Program-made: the position numbers and the translations under genes
Shown: positions 24,981 to 34,434 of the stretch, piece by piece
Numbering within the stretch: position 1 is the stretch's first letter
Layout: each line of letters begins with the position of its first letter
Origin: Nocardioides kribbensis
Lineage (GTDB): Bacteria > Actinomycetota > Actinomycetes > Propionibacteriales > Nocardioidaceae
NCBI RefSeq assembly: GCF_015070375.1
Contig: NZ_JADCLL010000009.1
Coordinates: 124,001-188,000, forward strand
Reading direction: 5' to 3'
Length of the DNA: 64,000 nt
The notes under the pieces: generated by a model
Told to the model about the DNA's origin: nothing
The model's input: the letters and a program-made list of their open reading frames with translations, nothing else
Database searches by the model: none

Positions 24981-27111
24981 CCAGCGGACCGCCTGCGCCG
25001 CTAGCGCCGCCGGTCAGCGCGGCGGTGGAGCGCAGGGCGGAGGCCAGCAGGGGCTCCACCCGCTCGGCGAAGGCCGTCGTCATGTGGACGGCGTCCGACC
25101 GCACGGGCACACCGTCCACGAAGCTCGGGCACTGGTCCCGGAAGCAGAACCACGGCGCCGAGTTGATCCACGTGCCGCCCAGGTCGGCGGCCATCGCCTG
25201 CTCGGAGCGGGCCCGGCTGACCCACGAGTCGCTCACCTGACCGACGCAGTCGACGGGCGAGGACAGCCGGGTGTAGCACTCCTCGATGTCGGTCCCGCCG
25301 GGCGGCGGGGCGAGGACCACCACGGCGGCTCCCGCGGCGGCCGCGGGGGCGAGCAGCTGCTCCACGCCCCGCGCCCACCCGCTGTCGCTCACCGAGTCGC
25401 CGGTGCCCAGCACGTCGGGTGTCTCCGAGGAGTTGGACACGACCACCACGTCGGGGTCGAGGTCGGCGATGGTGGCGAGGGCTGCGTCGCGTCGCGTCGC
25501 GCAGTCGTCGACGGCCTCGCTGCTGCTGCCGACCGGCAGCGGCACGAAGGGACAGCCGAACGTGCCCAGGCTGACCAGGTCCCACGACCCGCGGGCCCCG
25601 AGCACCTCGCGCAGAGGGGCGACGTAGGTCAGCGAGACGGAGTCGCCCACGACCACCGCGGTCCTCCGGGCGGCCGGCGACCCCCACGTGCACGCCTCGA
25701 GGTCGACGGACTCCGTGCTCACCCCGCAGGCGACCACGTCGTCCGGCGCCTGGGCGCTCCCGATCGCCTGCTCCATGCTCGGATCGAGCACCGGCCAGTC
25801 GGTTGTCTCCAGCGCCGCCAGCACCTTCTCCTGCCAGCGCGTCTCCGCCGCGGTCAGCGGAGCGACCGTCGTGGCCGCGGGAGCCGCTGCGGTCAGGTCG
25901 ACCTCGGGCTGGGCGGCCGTGGGCCGCAGGGCGAGGCCGGCGAGCAGGGCGGTCACCGTGACGGCGCCGAGACTGGCGACCAGCAGCCGGTAGCGGGGTG
26001 TGAGCACGCCCGAGGTGGCCGCTCGCCCGGAGGACCGCTGTCGCGAGCGACGCAGCGGGGTCTCCACCAGCTCGTAGGAGTAGTAGGCGGCGACCAGCAT
26101 GGCGAGCGCCGCCCCGGCGCGGGTCACCGTGGTCTCCGCGACGACCGCGAACCCGAGGACGATGACCGGGAAGTGCCACAGGTAGAGGGAGTAGGAGCGG
26201 TCGCCCAGCCAGGTGGCGACGCGGTTGCGCAGCAGCCACGGACCGTCGGCGTGCTCGGGCACCCCGGCGAGCACCACCAGGGCGGTGGCCGCGACAGGGG
26301 CGGCCGCCCAGGGGCCGGGGAACGCCAGGTCGGAGCCGACCAGCAGCAGCGAGGCCACGATGCCCGTCAGCCCGACCCACGACAGCACGCGAGCCGGGAC
26401 GGGGCGGATCCGGCGCAGCACCGGGACGCCGGCCGCGAGACCCGCCCCGACGGCCAGCTCCCAGGCACGGGAGAAGGTGGAGAAGTAGGCCACCGTGGGG
26501 GCGACGGCCGACTCGTGCACCGCCCACGCGAACGACGCGAGTGCGAGCAGGGCGGCCGTCGCCCCCACGACCACACGCTGGGCGCCCCGGACGCCCGCGC
26601 GCGAGGTCAGGGCCGCGAGGGCGACCAGGAGCACCGGCCAGACGACGTAGTACTGCTCCTCGACGGCGAAGGACCAGTAGTGCTGCAGCGGCGACGGTGG
26701 GGCGTCGGCCCGGAAGTAGTCGGTGCCCTCGAGCCCGAAGCGCCAGTTGGCGGCGAAGGCCACGGCCCAGCCGGCGTCGGTGACGGTGGCCGCGAGCCGG
26801 GGGCCGGAGTAGATCAGCCACGACCCGAGGAGGGTGACGGCGAGCACGAGCCAGGCCGCCGGCAGCAGTCTGCGAGCACGTCGCTCGTAGAAGCCCCTCA
26901 GGGAGATGCGGCCGGTCGAAGCCCGCTCCCGCAGCAGCAGGTCGGTGATGAGGAAGCCGGAGAGCACGAAGAAGACGTCGACCCCGACGAAGCCGCCGGT
27001 GGGCCAGCCGAGGAGGTGGTCACCGACGACCGCCACGACCGCGAGGGCGCGGAGGCCCTGGATGTCGCGCCGGTGCTGGCTCCCTTCCGGGGCTGGCACG
27101 CCCGCGCTCAC
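24892..27111 (-). CDS. Acyltransferase 3 / SGNH hybrid (OafA-like O-acetyltransferase)
   Basis: A 739-residue membrane O-acyltransferase. Residues ~15-370 are the Acyltransferase_3 domain with ten helices: 'DIQGLRALAVVAVVGDHLLG', 'FFVLSGFLI', 'FYERRARRLLPAAW', 'YWSFAVEEQYYVVWPVLL', 'SLYLWHFPVIVLG'. Residues ~440-700 form a periplasmic SGNH domain with 'VVVGDSVSLTYVAPL' and a terminal 'DAVHMTTAFAERV'. Such OafA-like proteins move acetyl groups across the membrane onto sugars of cell-surface polysaccharide. The GTG start overlaps the upstream GT4 stop as GTGA; it is the last gene of the minus-strand polysaccharide operon. Confidence 0.92.
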   Translation of the reverse strand: MSAGVPAPEGSQHRRDIQGLRALAVVAVVGDHLLGWPTGGFVGVDVFFVLSGFLITDLLLRERASTGRISLRGFYERRARRLLPAAWLVLAVTLLGSWLIYSGPRLAATVTDAGWAVAFAANWRFGLEGTDYFRADAPPSPLQHYWSFAVEEQYYVVWPVLLVALAALTSRAGVRGAQRVVVGATAALLALASFAWAVHESAVAPTVAYFSTFSRAWELAVGAGLAAGVPVLRRIRPVPARVLSWVGLTGIVASLLLVGSDLAFPGPWAAAPVAATALVVLAGVPEHADGPWLLRNRVATWLGDRSYSLYLWHFPVIVLGFAVVAETTVTRAGAALAMLVAAYYSYELVETPLRRSRQRSSGRAATSGVLTPRYRLLVASLGAVTVTALLAGLALRPTAAQPEVDLTAAAPAATTVAPLTAAETRWQEKVLAALETTDWPVLDPSMEQAIGSAQAPDDVVACGVSTESVDLEACTWGSPAARRTAVVVGDSVSLTYVAPLREVLGARGSWDLVSLGTFGCPFVPLPVGSSSEAVDDCATRRDAALATIADLDPDVVVVSNSSETPDVLGTGDSVSDSGWARGVEQLLAPAAAAGAAVVVLAPPPGGTDIEECYTRLSSPVDCVGQVSDSWVSRARSEQAMAADLGGTWINSAPWFCFRDQCPSFVDGVPVRSDAVHMTTAFAERVEPLLASALRSTAALTGGASGAGGPLVRGPEGAGSRPGSPTDRPGAGLRSSTPGR

Positions 27112-28262
27112 CTGCGCTCCGCCGGGTCGGGCCTGGACGCCGCGCCCGCTTGGGCCACGTCGAGGTAGACGGTCTCCTGCTCGCGCGCGATGGCGTCCCA
27201 CTCGAAGCGACGGGCGAAGTCGCGCCCGTTGCTGGCGGCACGCGCCTTGAGACCAGGGTCGGCCCACGCGTCCGCGAGCGCCTCGCCGTAGGCCCCGGTG
27301 TCGAGCAGGTCGGGCACGAGTACGCCGCTCCCCTCGGGCACGACCTCGCGCAGGCAGGGGATGGCAAAGGCCACCACGGGGCTGCCACAGGCCAGCGCCT
27401 CTACCGCCACCATGCCGAAGGTCTCGTAGCGCGAGGGCATCGCGACGACCCGCGCCCCGGCGAGCAGCCGGAGCTTCTCCTCCCCCTCCACCCGGCCGAG
27501 CATCACCACGCTGTCAGCGATGCCGAGACGCTCGCAGAGCCGCTCCAGCCTGGCCCGGTCGGGACCGTCGCCGGCGATGACCAGGCGTCCGCCGACCCGG
27601 TGGGCGACGCCGGCCCAGGCTTCGCAGAGCAGGTCGAGCCCCTTCTGCGCGATCTCGAGGCGGCCGAGGTAGACCACGTCGCCGCTGTCGGGCTCGCGCA
27701 CCTCGAAGGCCTCGGGCTCGACCCCGTTCGGCACGACGTCAACGCGCAGCGCGGGTGCGCGCGACCCGATCTGGTCGGCGAGATCGTGCGAGACGGCCAC
27801 CGCTCGGCGGTGGGAGCGCAGCCCCAGGGACTCGAAGGCGAGGAACGGCAGGTGGTACTGCCGCGACTTGCCCGCTGCGTCCAGCCACTGCACCACCGCG
27901 AGCGTCGGGCGTCGGGTCCACCGCGGCGCCGAGACCGACCCGAGCGGCGCCGCGAACTCCTCCACGACGAGGTCGTGGTGCCGGGAGTGGCGCAGGAGGA
28001 ACCACGGCAAGCAGGCGAAGTAGCTGAGCAGCGAGACCATGTAGCCGCGACCGATGCCGAGGTGGACGTGCCGTACGCCGTCCTCGACACGGTCCTCCGC
28101 GCCCGGGTAGCGGGCGGTGACCATCGTGATGTCGTGGTGCCGCGCGAGCCGTGCGTTGACGGCCCGGTTGCGCGCCGAGCCGCCCCCGCTCCCGGGGCGT
28201 CGATGGTCCTCGAACCCGAGGTGGAGCACGCGGAGCCTGCGGGAAGGGCTGTCGGCCGTCAC
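27108..28262 (-). CDS. Glycosyltransferase family 4 (GT-B)
   Basis: A 384-residue cytosolic, membrane-associated glycosyltransferase. The N-terminal acceptor domain starts 'LRVLHLGFEDHRRPGSGGGSARN'; the donor domain has 'VVYLGRLEIAQKGLDLLCEAW', 'LVIAGDGPDRARLERL' and the EX7E motif in 'PSRYETFGMVAVEALACGSPVVAF'. These fit GT4, retaining enzymes that usually use UDP- or GDP-sugars. Both start and stop are overlapped by neighbours through GTGA junctions, so it is embedded in the polysaccharide operon. The sugar is not predictable. Confidence 0.9.
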   Translation of the reverse strand: MTADSPSRRLRVLHLGFEDHRRPGSGGGSARNRAVNARLARHHDITMVTARYPGAEDRVEDGVRHVHLGIGRGYMVSLLSYFACLPWFLLRHSRHHDLVVEEFAAPLGSVSAPRWTRRPTLAVVQWLDAAGKSRQYHLPFLAFESLGLRSHRRAVAVSHDLADQIGSRAPALRVDVVPNGVEPEAFEVREPDSGDVVYLGRLEIAQKGLDLLCEAWAGVAHRVGGRLVIAGDGPDRARLERLCERLGIADSVVMLGRVEGEEKLRLLAGARVVAMPSRYETFGMVAVEALACGSPVVAFAIPCLREVVPEGSGVLVPDLLDTGAYGEALADAWADPGLKARAASNGRDFARRFEWDAIAREQETVYLDVAQAGAASRPDPAERR

Positions 28263-28624
28263 TGCTGCCGCCCGACCGCCGACGGGCTCACGTCGATCCG
28301 TGCGGTCACGACGCCGGCGAGACGTTCATGGCCCGAGGCGCTCCAGTGCATGTGGTCGGCGAGGTAGTCGCCCCAGACATCGAGCTCCGGGGTGGGATCC
28401 ACGAACTCGGCTCCGTGCTTCGCGGCTGCCCTGCGCAGCACAGTCGCGAGGTGAGAAGTGGTCGCAGGAGCAGAACGCTCAGGGCATTCGTGACCCCAGT
28501 CCGGGGGGTGCTGGACGCCCATGGTGATGCCGTGGCAGCGTGGAATAGTCGCAGATGCGACTACTCGGATCTTCTCAGGTAACTGCATTCCAGGGCGGTG
28601 ATGGCTGACGCGCTGGTCCGTCAT
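28259..28624 (-). CDS. Short SGNH/GDSL hydrolase C-terminal fragment
   Basis: A 121-residue frame whose end 'DYLADHMHWSASGHERLAGVV' is block V (DxxH) of SGNH hydrolases, with 'EFVDPTPELDVWG' before it. The N-terminal GDS nucleophile block and the Gly and Asn blocks are absent: the protein begins 'MTDQRVSHHRPGMQLPEKIRVVASATIPRC'. It is therefore a truncated or degenerating esterase, although its start (ATGA overlap with the flippase) and stop (GTGA overlap with the GT4) keep perfect operon junctions. Codon use and GC are slightly weaker than in neighbours. It might still be translated simply to preserve coupling. Confidence 0.6.
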   Translation of the reverse strand: MTDQRVSHHRPGMQLPEKIRVVASATIPRCHGITMGVQHPPDWGHECPERSAPATTSHLATVLRRAAAKHGAEFVDPTPELDVWGDYLADHMHWSASGHERLAGVVTARIDVSPSAVGRQQ

Positions 28625-30063
28625 GAGTCGCCTCTCGATACGAGGATGGTGTGCAGGGAGGTGCCGAGGAGCGCCGCGGTGGCCAGCGGCACGGCCAGGA
28701 GCCAGACCCAGGTGGAGCCGGAGGCGTCGCCGCCTGCGAGGAACGCCGTGGCGAGCAGGGCGCCGGCGAGGTCCGACCGCCCGACACCTGCCCAGGGGCG
28801 CCACGACCGGGTGCGCACCGCGAGGTGGCACAGCAGTCCCACCATGACGACGGCCGCGGTGAGTGCCACGGCGTGGGCACCGCGCGTGGACGCCAGCACG
28901 AGGGCGACGGTCTGCAGCACGGCGGCCGCGAGCAGGACCAGGAGCGCAGTGCGGGAGCGCGCGCGGGCGAGGAGGCCCACCACGAGGAGGTTGACCACAC
29001 CGGCAGCGACTCCCGTGACCCCGGTGATGCGCACCAGCGCGGACACCTCGCCAGCGGCTTCCCCGCCCACCACCGCGACCAGGTCGGTCGGCACGGTGAG
29101 GAAGGCGAGGAGGGCGAGGACTCCCAGTCGGGCGAAGAGGGCTACCCCCAGCCGCAGCTGCTCGGCATGAGCCTCGTCGGACCGAGCGGCGACGAGGGCG
29201 GGATAGATGGCTTGGCCGAGCGCGATGCTGAGGAAGAGCGGCGCGCGCCCGAGCAGCGCAGCGGCCTGGTAGGCGTACCCGTCCAGGTCCGACCAACCAG
29301 CCGCTGCCGCCACCACGGTGTCGACGCTCGACAGCATCGTCAGCAGCACCTGCACGACGCCGAGCACCAGGGCCGTGGACAACAGCTCGCGGGTGACGCC
29401 CCGACGGGGTCGTCGCAGCGGTAGGCCGGCACGGCACAGGACGACAGCCGCCAGCAGCAGCAGTGCGCTGGCTATCGGCATCCCGGCTACCGCGCCGATC
29501 GCCGATCCGCCGAGCGCGACCACCGCGACCAGACCGATCACGATCCGGCCCATGGCCTCGCCGATGCGCAGCAGAGCGATGGTCGACATGCGTTGCTGAC
29601 CCTGGAGGAACCCGACCGGGGCTGCGAGCAGCGAGGTCGCCAGTGCTGCGCCGGCTGCGACGAGGGCGAGGCCGGGACCTCCGATGCCCAGGCAGATCAC
29701 GAACGTCAGCGCCGCCAGCACGACACCCTGGACGGAGGCTGCGACCACGCCGAAGTGGAGTGCCTGTCGTCGGGCGTGCCCCGCACCCTCGCCCAGGGTC
29801 GAGGCGTGGGCCACCTCGCGGGCCACGACCCACGGCACCGCCGCCATGACCCCGGTCCCGATCACCAGGAGCACCGACTGCACGCCGACGAACTCGACGA
29901 ACGCGGCCTGCGGCAGCAGCCTCGCCATGGAGAGGCTGAAGAGGTAGTTGCCGCCGCTGATGGCCACGACGGCCAGGGAGAGCCAGAGAGCCCCGCGGGC
30001 CCAGCCGCTCGACGCGGAGGGCGAGGAGGGTCCGGCGGTGTCCTCGACCGTCGAGCCGGTCAT
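28621..30063 (-). CDS. Polysaccharide flippase (Wzx-like, MOP superfamily)
   Basis: A 480-residue membrane protein with 12-14 predicted helices, starting after a ~25-residue polar tail with 'ALWLSLAVVAISGGNYLFSLSMARLLPQAAFVEF', the usual Wzx/MATE-like N-terminus. 'AGWSDLDGYAYQAAALLGRAPLFLSIALGQAIYPAL' is typical of the second half. It should flip lipid-linked oligosaccharide to the outer face. It lies between a GT39 enzyme (ATGA overlap) and a truncated SGNH gene. A Wzy-type polymerase is not evident in the window. Confidence 0.88.
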   Translation of the reverse strand: MTGSTVEDTAGPSSPSASSGWARGALWLSLAVVAISGGNYLFSLSMARLLPQAAFVEFVGVQSVLLVIGTGVMAAVPWVVAREVAHASTLGEGAGHARRQALHFGVVAASVQGVVLAALTFVICLGIGGPGLALVAAGAALATSLLAAPVGFLQGQQRMSTIALLRIGEAMGRIVIGLVAVVALGGSAIGAVAGMPIASALLLLAAVVLCRAGLPLRRPRRGVTRELLSTALVLGVVQVLLTMLSSVDTVVAAAAGWSDLDGYAYQAAALLGRAPLFLSIALGQAIYPALVAARSDEAHAEQLRLGVALFARLGVLALLAFLTVPTDLVAVVGGEAAGEVSALVRITGVTGVAAGVVNLLVVGLLARARSRTALLVLLAAAVLQTVALVLASTRGAHAVALTAAVVMVGLLCHLAVRTRSWRPWAGVGRSDLAGALLATAFLAGGDASGSTWVWLLAVPLATAALLGTSLHTILVSRGDS

Positions 30064-31694
30064 GACGACCCGCCCGTCAGGGGGCGCACGTCGAACAGCA
30101 CGAGCCGGTCTCCGTCGCCCGCCGGCGCCTCGAAGACGACGTCCGCCTGCTTCTCCAGACGCGCCAGGACAGCCGGCCTGGCGAGGCCGTACCCCTCACG
30201 TACGAGCTTGGTCTGCACGAGGACGTAGTCGACGTCCTCGCGACGGAATTCGCGCACGGTCGACCACTCGCCCAGCTCGGCGTTCTCGACCAGGAACTGC
30301 GCGGTGCCCTCGGTGACCGCCATGCGGCTGCCGGCGGTGATGGCGTCGGCCTCCCAGTGCACGAAGGCCGCGTAGGCATCGACGTCGGTCGTGTGGGTGC
30401 GGTGCCACACCGACACGTCGAAGAGCACCGGCACGACCACGAGGACGGCGACCACGACGGGGGCGAGTCGGTGGCCGATGCCGGCGGCCCACGACCGGGC
30501 CCACAGGACGAGGGTCAGGACGCAGGGCGCCAGGGTGATGTAGTACATCTGCTCCTCGATCGAGCCGATGAACGTGGCGTAGACGAGGTAGCCGCAGGCA
30601 GCCAGGCTCCAGGCCGGCAGCACCACGGCCATCGGGTCCGGCCTCAGGGCGGCACGCTCGCTGGCGGCGACGAGCCGCCGCAGCAGCACGAGCGTGGCGA
30701 TGCCGCCGAGCAGGAGGAGGCCGTAGGTCACCGCGAAGTCCTGGGCGTTGGCGGCGATGCGGGAGGTGAGCGTCACCTGGGTCGTCGGGGAGTTGAAGCC
30801 GGTCGGCTGCTCGGTGCCGACGAGCCGCGCGAGCCCCTCGGTCCGCGAGTCCCACCAGGTGGAGAAGCCGTACGACGAGGCCACCGCCAGGCTGCACGCC
30901 GCGTAGCCGGCGATGCTGCCGACCAGCACGGTCACCGTGGTCCGCCGGCGCACCGCCGCACCGAACCACAGGGCCAGCACGGCGAGGGCTCCGACCAGCA
31001 CCATGCCGAAGGTCTCCTTGGTCGAGAGCGTCAGCCCGCCGAGGACGGCCGCGCCGGCGGTGGCCCACCGCTCGCGGGTCCGCTCGGTGGTGCGAGCAGC
31101 GGTGACCAGGAGCAGCAGGCACCCGAGGAGGAACAGCTGGGCGAAGGGCTCGATCAGCACCCTGCTGTCGAAGGAGATCTGGAAGGGGTCGACGGCGACC
31201 AGGCCACCCGCGACGAGGGCCGGGACCCGGCCCAGACCCACACGGCGGGCCAGGGCCCAGACCGCGACGACGACCAGGGCTCCGGCGGCCGCGCTCACGT
31301 GCCGCAGCGCCAGGATCGAGTCGATGGGGGCGAGGTCGGGGCCGAGGAGTCGCAGCGCACCACCGAGGACGAGGAAGGAGACCGGCGGGTGCAGGGTGAA
31401 GGGCTCGCCGTACAGCACGACCCCTGCACCGGTGGCCACGTTGTGCGCGAGCTCGCGGTAGGTGACCTCGTCGATGAAGACGTCGTAGGCACTCTCCACA
31501 CGGAACCACCGCAGCGCGAGCGCGAGCACCAGCAGCCCCGCGGGGAGCAGCAGGTCGACGAGTCGTCCGGTCGGCCTCCTCCTCAGCGTCGCGGCAGCGC
31601 GCTGCGACCAGGCGTGCGTCCTCACCGGCGAGTCGGCCCGGTGGACCGGCTGCTCAGGGCGCGCGGACGTGGCCCGGTCCTCGGTCTGGGTCAC
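30060..31694 (-). CDS. Membrane glycosyltransferase, GT39/ArnT-like
   Basis: A 544-residue GT-C protein. After a basic 40-residue tail come about ten helices; the first periplasmic loop has the family acid pair in 'YDVFIDEVTYRELAHNVATG', followed by 'YGEPFTLHPPVSFLVLGG'. 'STKETFGMVLVGALAVLALW' and the soluble C-terminal 'DVDYVLVQTKLVREGYGLARPAV' complete the fold. GT39-type enzymes use polyprenyl-phosphate sugars at the outer face. A DPM-like synthase in the same operon (33091-33888) could supply that donor. GTG start, 3 bp after the upstream stop. Confidence 0.85.
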   Translation of the reverse strand: MTQTEDRATSARPEQPVHRADSPVRTHAWSQRAAATLRRRPTGRLVDLLLPAGLLVLALALRWFRVESAYDVFIDEVTYRELAHNVATGAGVVLYGEPFTLHPPVSFLVLGGALRLLGPDLAPIDSILALRHVSAAAGALVVVAVWALARRVGLGRVPALVAGGLVAVDPFQISFDSRVLIEPFAQLFLLGCLLLLVTAARTTERTRERWATAGAAVLGGLTLSTKETFGMVLVGALAVLALWFGAAVRRRTTVTVLVGSIAGYAACSLAVASSYGFSTWWDSRTEGLARLVGTEQPTGFNSPTTQVTLTSRIAANAQDFAVTYGLLLLGGIATLVLLRRLVAASERAALRPDPMAVVLPAWSLAACGYLVYATFIGSIEEQMYYITLAPCVLTLVLWARSWAAGIGHRLAPVVVAVLVVVPVLFDVSVWHRTHTTDVDAYAAFVHWEADAITAGSRMAVTEGTAQFLVENAELGEWSTVREFRREDVDYVLVQTKLVREGYGLARPAVLARLEKQADVVFEAPAGDGDRLVLFDVRPLTGGSS

Positions 31695-31697
31695 GGA

Positions 31698-33098
31698 TCA
31701 GCCGGCCAGGGGAGCCAGGTGGTCCCGCCGGCGAGCGACGCGGTACTCGATGCGTCCGTCGTCGACGATGCCGACGCGCCGCATCACGGCGGCGCTCGCG
31801 CTGGTGTCGGCGTTGGCGAGGAAGACCTCGACCCATCCCGGCCCGGTGCTGACCACGTCGCCGTGTCGCAGACGGGGCTGCCAGTCGACCGGCACCAGCT
31901 CGGCGGGCACCCGCACGACCGTCGAGACGTCTGACCCCGTACGACGCTCGGGGTGGGGCAGCGACAGGCGACGGGTCTCCTGCTCGACGGCCGACCAGAT
32001 GCGCCCGGTCATCGCGCTCCAGGTGAAGTTCAGAGCCCAGCCGTGGCAGGCCGCGGCCAGGGCCGCCCGGTGTGCGGGGGCGGCGAGCTCGGCGAGCAGC
32101 GGCGCTGCCGCTTCCGCCAGCGGCTGGGCGTCGTCGATCAGCCAACCGTTGGTGCCGTGCTGGATGGAGTCACGCAGTCCCGGGCGGGCGTAGGCCACCA
32201 CCGGGGTGCCGAGTGCGTTGGCCTCGATGACGGAGATGCCCCATCCCTCCCCCTCGGAGGCGTTGACGCACAGCCACGACGCTGCCACCACCTGGTCGCG
32301 CTCCTCGTTGCTGCAGTGGGGCCGGAAGGTGACGATGTCGTCGACGCCGAGGTCTGCGGCCAGGCGCTTCAGACCCTCCAGCTCGGTGCCCCCTCCCACC
32401 ACGTCGAGGGTGATGTCGGGGACCGTCGCCCGAAGCGCGGCCACCGCCTCGATGGTCATGCCCGTGCGCTTGTGCGGCACGAGGCGACCGACGCTCACGA
32501 CGGAGGGATGGTCCGTCTTGACCGGCGAGGAGGTCGCGAGGTCGAGACTCACCCGCCAGCCTGGCGGGACGATCTTCACCTCGCCGCGCAGCTGGAGGAT
32601 CTCCCGCGCGCCCTGGCGGGTGGACGGGGACACGGCGATCACCGTCCTGGTGCCGTAGACGGCGCGCGAGACCGTGGACTCGAGGAAGCGGCCGACCGCG
32701 GCCACCGGCCGCGGGAAGTAGAGGGCGAACTGGTCCTGGTGCACGTGGTGCAGCAGGAGGAGGCACGGGGTCGAGCGCCGCACCGCGAGCGGGCTGAAGA
32801 ACGGGATGCCGTTCTGGGAGTCGATCACGGCCCGCACGCTGCGACGGTGCAGGAGGAGCCACAGCAGCGCCCAGGCGTAGACGGTGAAGCGACCACCCCG
32901 CCGACGCACGGTGTAGCCGTGCACCTGCTCCTCGCGTGGCCGGCCTGCCACTGAGGAGGTCAGCAGCACCACGCGGTGTCCCCTTCGGGCGAGGTCCGCA
33001 GCGACCTCGTCGCACACCAGCTCCGCCCCACCCGCCTGCGGGTGGTCGAGGTCGCGCCAGTTGGCCACGACGACGTATCCGCTCGTGTCGTCACGCAC
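31698..33098 (-). CDS. Glycosyltransferase family 4 with C-terminal extension
   Basis: A 466-residue GT-B enzyme. 'NWRDLDHPQAGGAELVCDEVAADLARRGH' at the N-terminus and 'VVSVGRLVPHKRTGMTIEAVAALR', 'LDVVGGGTELEGLKRLA' and 'NASEGEGWGISVIEANALGTPVVAY' (EX7E) in the donor domain are GT4 hallmarks. The last ~85 residues ('ELVPVDWQPRLRHGDVVSTGPGWVEVFLANADTS') extend beyond the usual fold and are unexplained. It overlaps the upstream GT2 gene by 8 bp in the polysaccharide operon. Confidence 0.9.
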   Translation of the reverse strand: MRDDTSGYVVVANWRDLDHPQAGGAELVCDEVAADLARRGHRVVLLTSSVAGRPREEQVHGYTVRRRGGRFTVYAWALLWLLLHRRSVRAVIDSQNGIPFFSPLAVRRSTPCLLLLHHVHQDQFALYFPRPVAAVGRFLESTVSRAVYGTRTVIAVSPSTRQGAREILQLRGEVKIVPPGWRVSLDLATSSPVKTDHPSVVSVGRLVPHKRTGMTIEAVAALRATVPDITLDVVGGGTELEGLKRLAADLGVDDIVTFRPHCSNEERDQVVAASWLCVNASEGEGWGISVIEANALGTPVVAYARPGLRDSIQHGTNGWLIDDAQPLAEAAAPLLAELAAPAHRAALAAACHGWALNFTWSAMTGRIWSAVEQETRRLSLPHPERRTGSDVSTVVRVPAELVPVDWQPRLRHGDVVSTGPGWVEVFLANADTSASAAVMRRVGIVDDGRIEYRVARRRDHLAPLAG

Positions 33099-33888
33099 GG
33101 GCCACCGCCTCGGTCTCGTTGAGCACCCGGCGCACGGTCATCAGGTCGCGGAAGGAGCGCCAGCCGTCGCTGACGACGTTGAACCGGCTACCAGCGTCGT
33201 TCGACCAGCTCACCGGCAGCTCGGCCACCACGGCATCGGTCCGCTGGATGCGGGCGATCAGCTCGACGTCGAAGGCGTAGCCCTGCAGGCGCATGGTGCC
33301 GAAGACCCGCCGGGCCAACGCGCCGTCGAGCATCTTGAATCCGCACTGGGTGTCGGGCATCGGGCCGACGATGGTCGTGGCCACGCGGTTGAAGGCCCGG
33401 CTACCGACCTGGCGCAACAGGCTCTGGGGCACCTCGATGCTCGCGCCGATGGCCCGCCGGCTCCCGATGACGGCGTCGTGACCACCGCGCACCATCTGCA
33501 TCCCGTCCAGCAATGCACTCGGCGGCGTCGACAGGTCGGCGTCGCAGTAGGCGACGACGGCGGCCCTGGTCTCCAGCACACCGCGCCTGACAGCCGCGCC
33601 CTTGCCCCGCTCCGAGCAGCTGACCAGACGGAGGTCGAGCCGGTCGCGGAAGCGCTCCAGCACGTCGGCGGTCCCGTCGGTGCATCCGTTGTCGACGACG
33701 ACCACGGACACGGAGAAGGGCGCGTCGGCCAGAGCCACGGCGATCTCGTCGAGGGTGGCGCCCAGGCGCAGCTCCTCGTTGAGCACCGGGATGACGACCT
33801 CGAGGTCGGCCACGGAGGAGGAGCGCAGTCCCGGACCGCGTCCGGATCGCCCCTCGTCAGGGCGCACTCGCCCAGCGGTGATGCTCAT
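33091..33888 (-). CDS. Glycosyltransferase family 2, DPM/DPG synthase-like
   Basis: A 265-residue GT-A enzyme resembling dolichyl/polyprenyl-phosphate glycosyltransferases: 'LEVVIPVLNEELRLGATL', 'VVVDNGCTDGTADVL', 'SERGKGAAVRRGVLETRAAVVAYCDADLSTPP' (DxD) and 'DTQCGFKMLDGALARRVF'. It likely makes a polyprenyl-phosphate sugar that the GT39 enzyme downstream uses; that link is inference. First gene of the seven-gene minus-strand operon. The ATG at 33888 is supported by a GGGGGGAT ribosome site. A 12-bp perfect palindrome CAGATCGATCTG lies immediately upstream. Confidence 0.9.
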   Translation of the reverse strand: MSITAGRVRPDEGRSGRGPGLRSSSVADLEVVIPVLNEELRLGATLDEIAVALADAPFSVSVVVVDNGCTDGTADVLERFRDRLDLRLVSCSERGKGAAVRRGVLETRAAVVAYCDADLSTPPSALLDGMQMVRGGHDAVIGSRRAIGASIEVPQSLLRQVGSRAFNRVATTIVGPMPDTQCGFKMLDGALARRVFGTMRLQGYAFDVELIARIQRTDAVVAELPVSWSNDAGSRFNVVSDGWRSFRDLMTVRRVLNETEAVARA

Positions 33889-34434
33889 GTGATCCCCCCA
33901 GATCGATCTGAAGGATCCGCGCGGTGATGCCCGGTCGCTGCCCGGCCGCCTCGGATCCGTCCACAGGAGAACACGACTCGCAAAGCAAAGCCAGTCCGGA
34001 CCGAGCCCTTCGCGCATCCTCCGATCGGCCGAGAATTTTCTAGTCCGACACGTGAGATGCATCATCGAACGCACGACATCGCGCCATCCTCGGGCGCTCC
34101 GGCCCCGCTCACGGGTGGCGTCGGCCGGGGCGTTCGTCACCCGTCTCAGGCCTCTGACCTGCGATGGAGGCCGGCCCGAGACCGGCGCACCGAGTGCGTC
34201 GGGGCCTCGCTCACCCCCGCGCACCGCCACTGCGACCCGCTCGACGCGCCGGTGAACGGGGCGTGACAGGCGGGCGCGGGAAACCTGGCGTTAACCAAAA
34301 GTCCACTACGTGATTTAACCGACGATTGCCATAGTCGATCGGACATTTGTACAGTCCATCCCGACCTGGGGTTCTGGTGCGGCACCGTCGCCGCCCCCCC
34401 GGTCCACTGATCGTCGCAACCGGGGGGAAAGACG
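33889..34434. other. Divergent control region of the polysaccharide locus
   Basis: A 546-bp region without a convincing gene and with two AT-richer islands (34020-34070 and 34280-34360). It holds the perfect palindrome CAGATCGATCTG at 33899-33910 abutting the ribosome site of the minus-strand operon, and a promoter-like pair at 34326-34355 for the plus strand. The remaining ~200 bp (34080-34260) is GC-rich and featureless to my eye. Confidence 0.6.
34326..34355 (+). promoter_or_regulatory. Putative promoter of the plus-strand polysaccharide genes
   Basis: TTGCCA (34326-34331) and TACAGT (34350-34355) are separated by 18 bp and resemble -35/-10 boxes of the housekeeping sigma factor. Transcription starting near 34362 would give a leader of about 70 nt before the 21-codon ORF at 34435. 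Confidence 0.45.
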
